A stretch of DNA of 49,973 bases from Paracidovorax wautersii (GTDB lineage Bacteria > Pseudomonadota > Gammaproteobacteria > Burkholderiales > Burkholderiaceae_C): assembly GCA_009912175.1 (NCBI GenBank), contig WNDQ01000027.1, positions 1 through 49,973 on the forward strand. The letters run 5' to 3'. Position 1 is the stretch's first letter, and every line of letters starts with the position of its first letter. Below the pieces are notes generated by a model, which worked only from the letters and a program-made list of their open reading frames with translations, did no database searches and was not told the DNA's origin. The translations under genes were made by a program, and so were the position numbers. Shown piece by piece: positions 48,128-49,973 of the stretch.

Positions 48128-49378
48128 ATGCCGGTCACCCGTTTTCCCCCTTTCGCTGTATCCGCTGCTTCTGCTGTGTTGGCGCGACCCCGACACCCTG
48201 CCAGCAAACGTCGTCGCGCGCTGGCCGTGGCGGTTGGCGCGCTGGCGCTGTGGGGCACTGCTGCGGCCTGGGCGGTCGAGCCGATCAAGATCGGGTTGGT
48301 GACGGCCTTGTCAGGCCAGTCGGCGTTGGCCGGCGAGTCGATCACGCGTGGCATTTCGGTGGCGATCGACGAGATCAATGCCAAGGGCGGCCTGCTGGGC
48401 GGGCGCCCGCTGGCGCTGGTGCGCCGCGACGACGAAGGCAACCCCGCCAAGGGCGCGGCCGCCGCGCGTGAGCTGATCCACCGCGAGAAGGTGGCGGTGC
48501 TGTTCGGTGGGCTCGATACGCCGGTGGCCACGGCCATCGTGCCGCTCATCAATCAGGCCGGGACACCGTTCATGGTGCCGTGGGCGGCAGGCACGCCGAT
48601 CACCCGCAACGGCGCCACGCCCAACTACGCCTTCCGCGTCTCGGCGGTCGACGAGATCGTCGATGTGGCGATGCTGAACTACGCGCAGGCCACCTTCGCC
48701 GCGAAGAAGCCCGGCATGATCCTGGTCAACAACCCCTGGGGCGAATCCAACGAAAAAGGCCTGCGCGCGGCCATGACGGCCAAGGGCGTGCCGCTGGCGG
48801 GCGTCGAGAAGTTCGAGGCCAACGACGTCGACGTGGTGCCGCAGCTCACGCGGCTGAAGGCCGCGGGCGCCGACGCGCTGTTCATGGTCGGCAACGTGGG
48901 GCCGTCGGCGCAGGTCGTCAAGTCGCTGGATCGCATGGGCTGGCAGGTGCCGGTGGTCTCGCACTGGGGGCCCGCAGGCGGGCGCTTCACCGAGCTGGCC
49001 GGGGCGAACGCGAAGAACGTGCACTTTGTGCAGACCTACAGCTTCTTCGGCGCGGCCACGCCGGTGCGCGAGCGTGTGGTCCAGGCGCTGATGGCCAAGT
49101 ACCCCGACATCAAGGGTCCCGAAAACATCACGCCCGCCGTGGGCGTGGCCAATGCCTACGACGCCATGCAGTTGTCGGCGCTGGCGATTGCGGCAGCCGG
49201 CTCGACCGAGGGCGCGGCCGTGCGCGAGGGGTTTCTGAAGATCGACCGCTATGAAGGCCTGATCAAGACCTACGTGCGGCCTTTCAATGAAGGCAACCAC
49301 GACGCCCTGTCCGACCAGGATTACGTGTGGGCGCAGTTCATCGGCGATCGCATCCTGCCGGTGGCCACGGCCAAGTAA
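48128..49378 (+). CDS. Branched-chain-amino-acid-type ABC transporter substrate-binding protein
   Basis: The protein is 416 residues from the ATG at 48128, which has GAGGAG upstream. A long signal peptide ends near ALWGTAAAWAVE (about residue 50). The type I periplasmic-binding fold follows: IKIGLVTALSGQSALAGESITRGISVAIDEINAKGGLLGGRPLALVRRDDEGNPAKG, AVLFGGLDTPVATAIVP and the GANAKNVHFVQTYSFFG region. Members bind amino acids, amides, urea or aromatic acids. With the amidase/deacetylase operon across the divergent promoter, an amide or ureide ligand is inferred. The permease gene that should follow is interrupted. Confidence 0.93.
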   Translation: MPVTRFPPFAVSAASAVLARPRHPASKRRRALAVAVGALALWGTAAAWAVEPIKIGLVTALSGQSALAGESITRGISVAIDEINAKGGLLGGRPLALVRRDDEGNPAKGAAAARELIHREKVAVLFGGLDTPVATAIVPLINQAGTPFMVPWAAGTPITRNGATPNYAFRVSAVDEIVDVAMLNYAQATFAAKKPGMILVNNPWGESNEKGLRAAMTAKGVPLAGVEKFEANDVDVVPQLTRLKAAGADALFMVGNVGPSAQVVKSLDRMGWQVPVVSHWGPAGGRFTELAGANAKNVHFVQTYSFFGAATPVRERVVQALMAKYPDIKGPENITPAVGVANAYDAMQLSALAIAAAGSTEGAAVREGFLKIDRYEGLIKTYVRPFNEGNHDALSDQDYVWAQFIGDRILPVATAK

Positions 49379-49456
49379 GCGCGGCTTGCACGCGCCATAT
49401 CAAAACAGGGACAGGCTGGCGGGCGCCGGCGCGCGCCGCCAGCAGATGAGGAACAG

Positions 49457-49583
49457 ATGATGATGATGTTGTTGTCTGCATGGATCAGCGGACTTGGCCT
49501 GGGCAGCATGTACGGGCTGATGGCGCTGGGTTTTTACGTGACCTACGCGGTCTCGGGCACGGTCAATTTCGCGCAGGGCAGCT
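49457..49583 (+). pseudogene. LivH-type ABC permease, 5' fragment interrupted by IS
   Basis: About 42 codons remain: MMMMLLSAWISGLGLGSMYGLMALGFYVTYAVSGTVNFAQGS, the start of a LivH-type inner-membrane permease including the conserved YGLMALGFYVTYAVSGTVNFAQG. After codon 42 the terminal repeat of the IS begins, and the frame runs 22 more codons into IS sequence to a stop. The fragment lacks nearly all membrane segments, so no function is expected. It lies 78 bases after the binding-protein gene. Confidence 0.88.
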
Positions 49584-49973
49584 TGATCTTGCCCCTGATT
49601 TACGGACACCTATCTAAGCGACATTGGCCAGCTCGTACTGCTCTGGGCTGAGGTAGCCCAGGGTCGAGTGCAGCCGGATCCGATTGTAGTCAACCTCAAT
49701 GTAGTCAAACACATGAGCCTTGGCCTGCTCCCGTGTGGCGAGGTGTTCACCATGGATGGCCTCGACCTTCAGACTGTGGTTCCAACTCTCCATTGCTGCG
49801 TTGTCGTAGCAGTTGCCTCTGGCACTCATGCTGGCGATCAAAGCGTATTGCTCCAACAGGGCGCGGTGCTCGCGCGAGCAGTATTGGCTACCACGGTCAG
49901 TATGCACGATCACTCCCCGAGGCCGATTGCGAGCAAACAGCGCCATGCGCAGCGCGTCGCAAACCAGCGTAGC
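49584..49973 (-). mobile_element. IS3-family insertion sequence, 3' end (runs off right edge)
   Basis: The terminal repeat begins TGATCTTGCCCC at 49584 and pairs with the repeat at the left edge (32 of 38 positions). It is inserted after FAQGS of the LivH gene. It has the same orientation as the left copy. Only about 390 bases of the element are visible here, and the middle portion is not in the window. Confidence 0.85.
49614..49973 (-). CDS. IS3-family transposase OrfB, C-terminal part
   Basis: The last 119 residues are visible. The integrase-core part has the second catalytic Asp in [13 protein letters not shown] and the catalytic Glu in [13 protein letters not shown], followed by the typical ending [25 protein letters not shown]. 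The N-terminal part, including the first catalytic Asp, lies beyond the right edge. It stops with TAG 30 bases inside the terminal repeat end. Confidence 0.9.
   Translation of the reverse strand, partial: ATLVCDALRMALFARNRPRGVIVHTDRGSQYCSREHRALLEQYALIASMSARGNCYDNAAMESWNHSLKVEAIHGEHLATREQAKAHVFDYIEVDYNRIRLHSTLGYLSPEQYELANVA

Overview
The window looks like chromosomal DNA of a high-GC betaproteobacterium, most likely Burkholderiales and probably Comamonadaceae-like. The evidence is the gmk-rpoZ-spoT order, a phasin with a PhaR-like operator, two Bug-family solute-binding proteins, IclR and GntR regulated catabolic islands and a dapC-dapD-dapE-prmB cluster. Both edges lie inside copies of the same IS3-family element. 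The 5' end with orfA is at positions 1-316 and the 3' end with orfB is at 49584-49973. Both copies read on the minus strand, so the window probably ends where an assembly broke at repeats.

Layout: 1-4000 holds the IS end, an unusually AT-rich TadG-like pilus gene and a sigma-54 activator. 4000-8570 holds a Tat-exported 2H phosphoesterase-like protein, a TPR/Pro-Ala-rich/NTF2-like exported protein and the phasin phaP. 8570-14900 is a plus-strand run: pncB, an ion antiporter, a D-2-hydroxyacid dehydrogenase, rmuC and a Bax-inhibitor-1 family protein. 15077-21295 is an accessory catabolic island: a divergent IclR regulator, an amidohydrolase-2 hydrolase/lactonase, two Bug binding proteins, a class III CoA-transferase and a citryl-CoA-lyase-like enzyme, with three equally built palindromes in the control region. 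21300-28530 is mostly housekeeping and signalling: an EAL-CBS-GGDDF protein, tRNA-Arg, spoT, rpoZ, gmk, tRNA-Ser and a slipin/NfeD pair.

28735-31460 holds an Orn/Lys/Arg decarboxylase and a GlsB-type membrane protein. 31526-38648 holds a YheS-type ABC-F ATPase cut by an in-frame TAG, prmB, dapE, a BrnTA toxin-antitoxin pair placed inside the dap cluster, dapD and dapC. 38800-41646 holds a DUF3014 protein, guaD and dcd. 41927-44416 is gabD with a divergent IclR regulator. 44451-49583 is a second accessory catabolic island: a minus-strand operon (NTF2-like protein, PuuE-like deacetylase, AMI1-type amidase, GntR regulator) divergent from a LivK-type binding protein. The next gene, a LivH permease, is destroyed by the right-hand IS copy.

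The two catabolic islands are the best candidates for undescribed biochemistry. In the first, the genes suggest a lactone or ester being opened, the resulting acid activated by CoA transfer, and the CoA thioester cleaved by a citrate-synthase-fold lyase. In the second, the genes suggest amide or ureide hydrolysis with dedicated uptake. Substrates cannot be read from sequence. No CRISPR array, prophage, rRNA or replication origin was seen.
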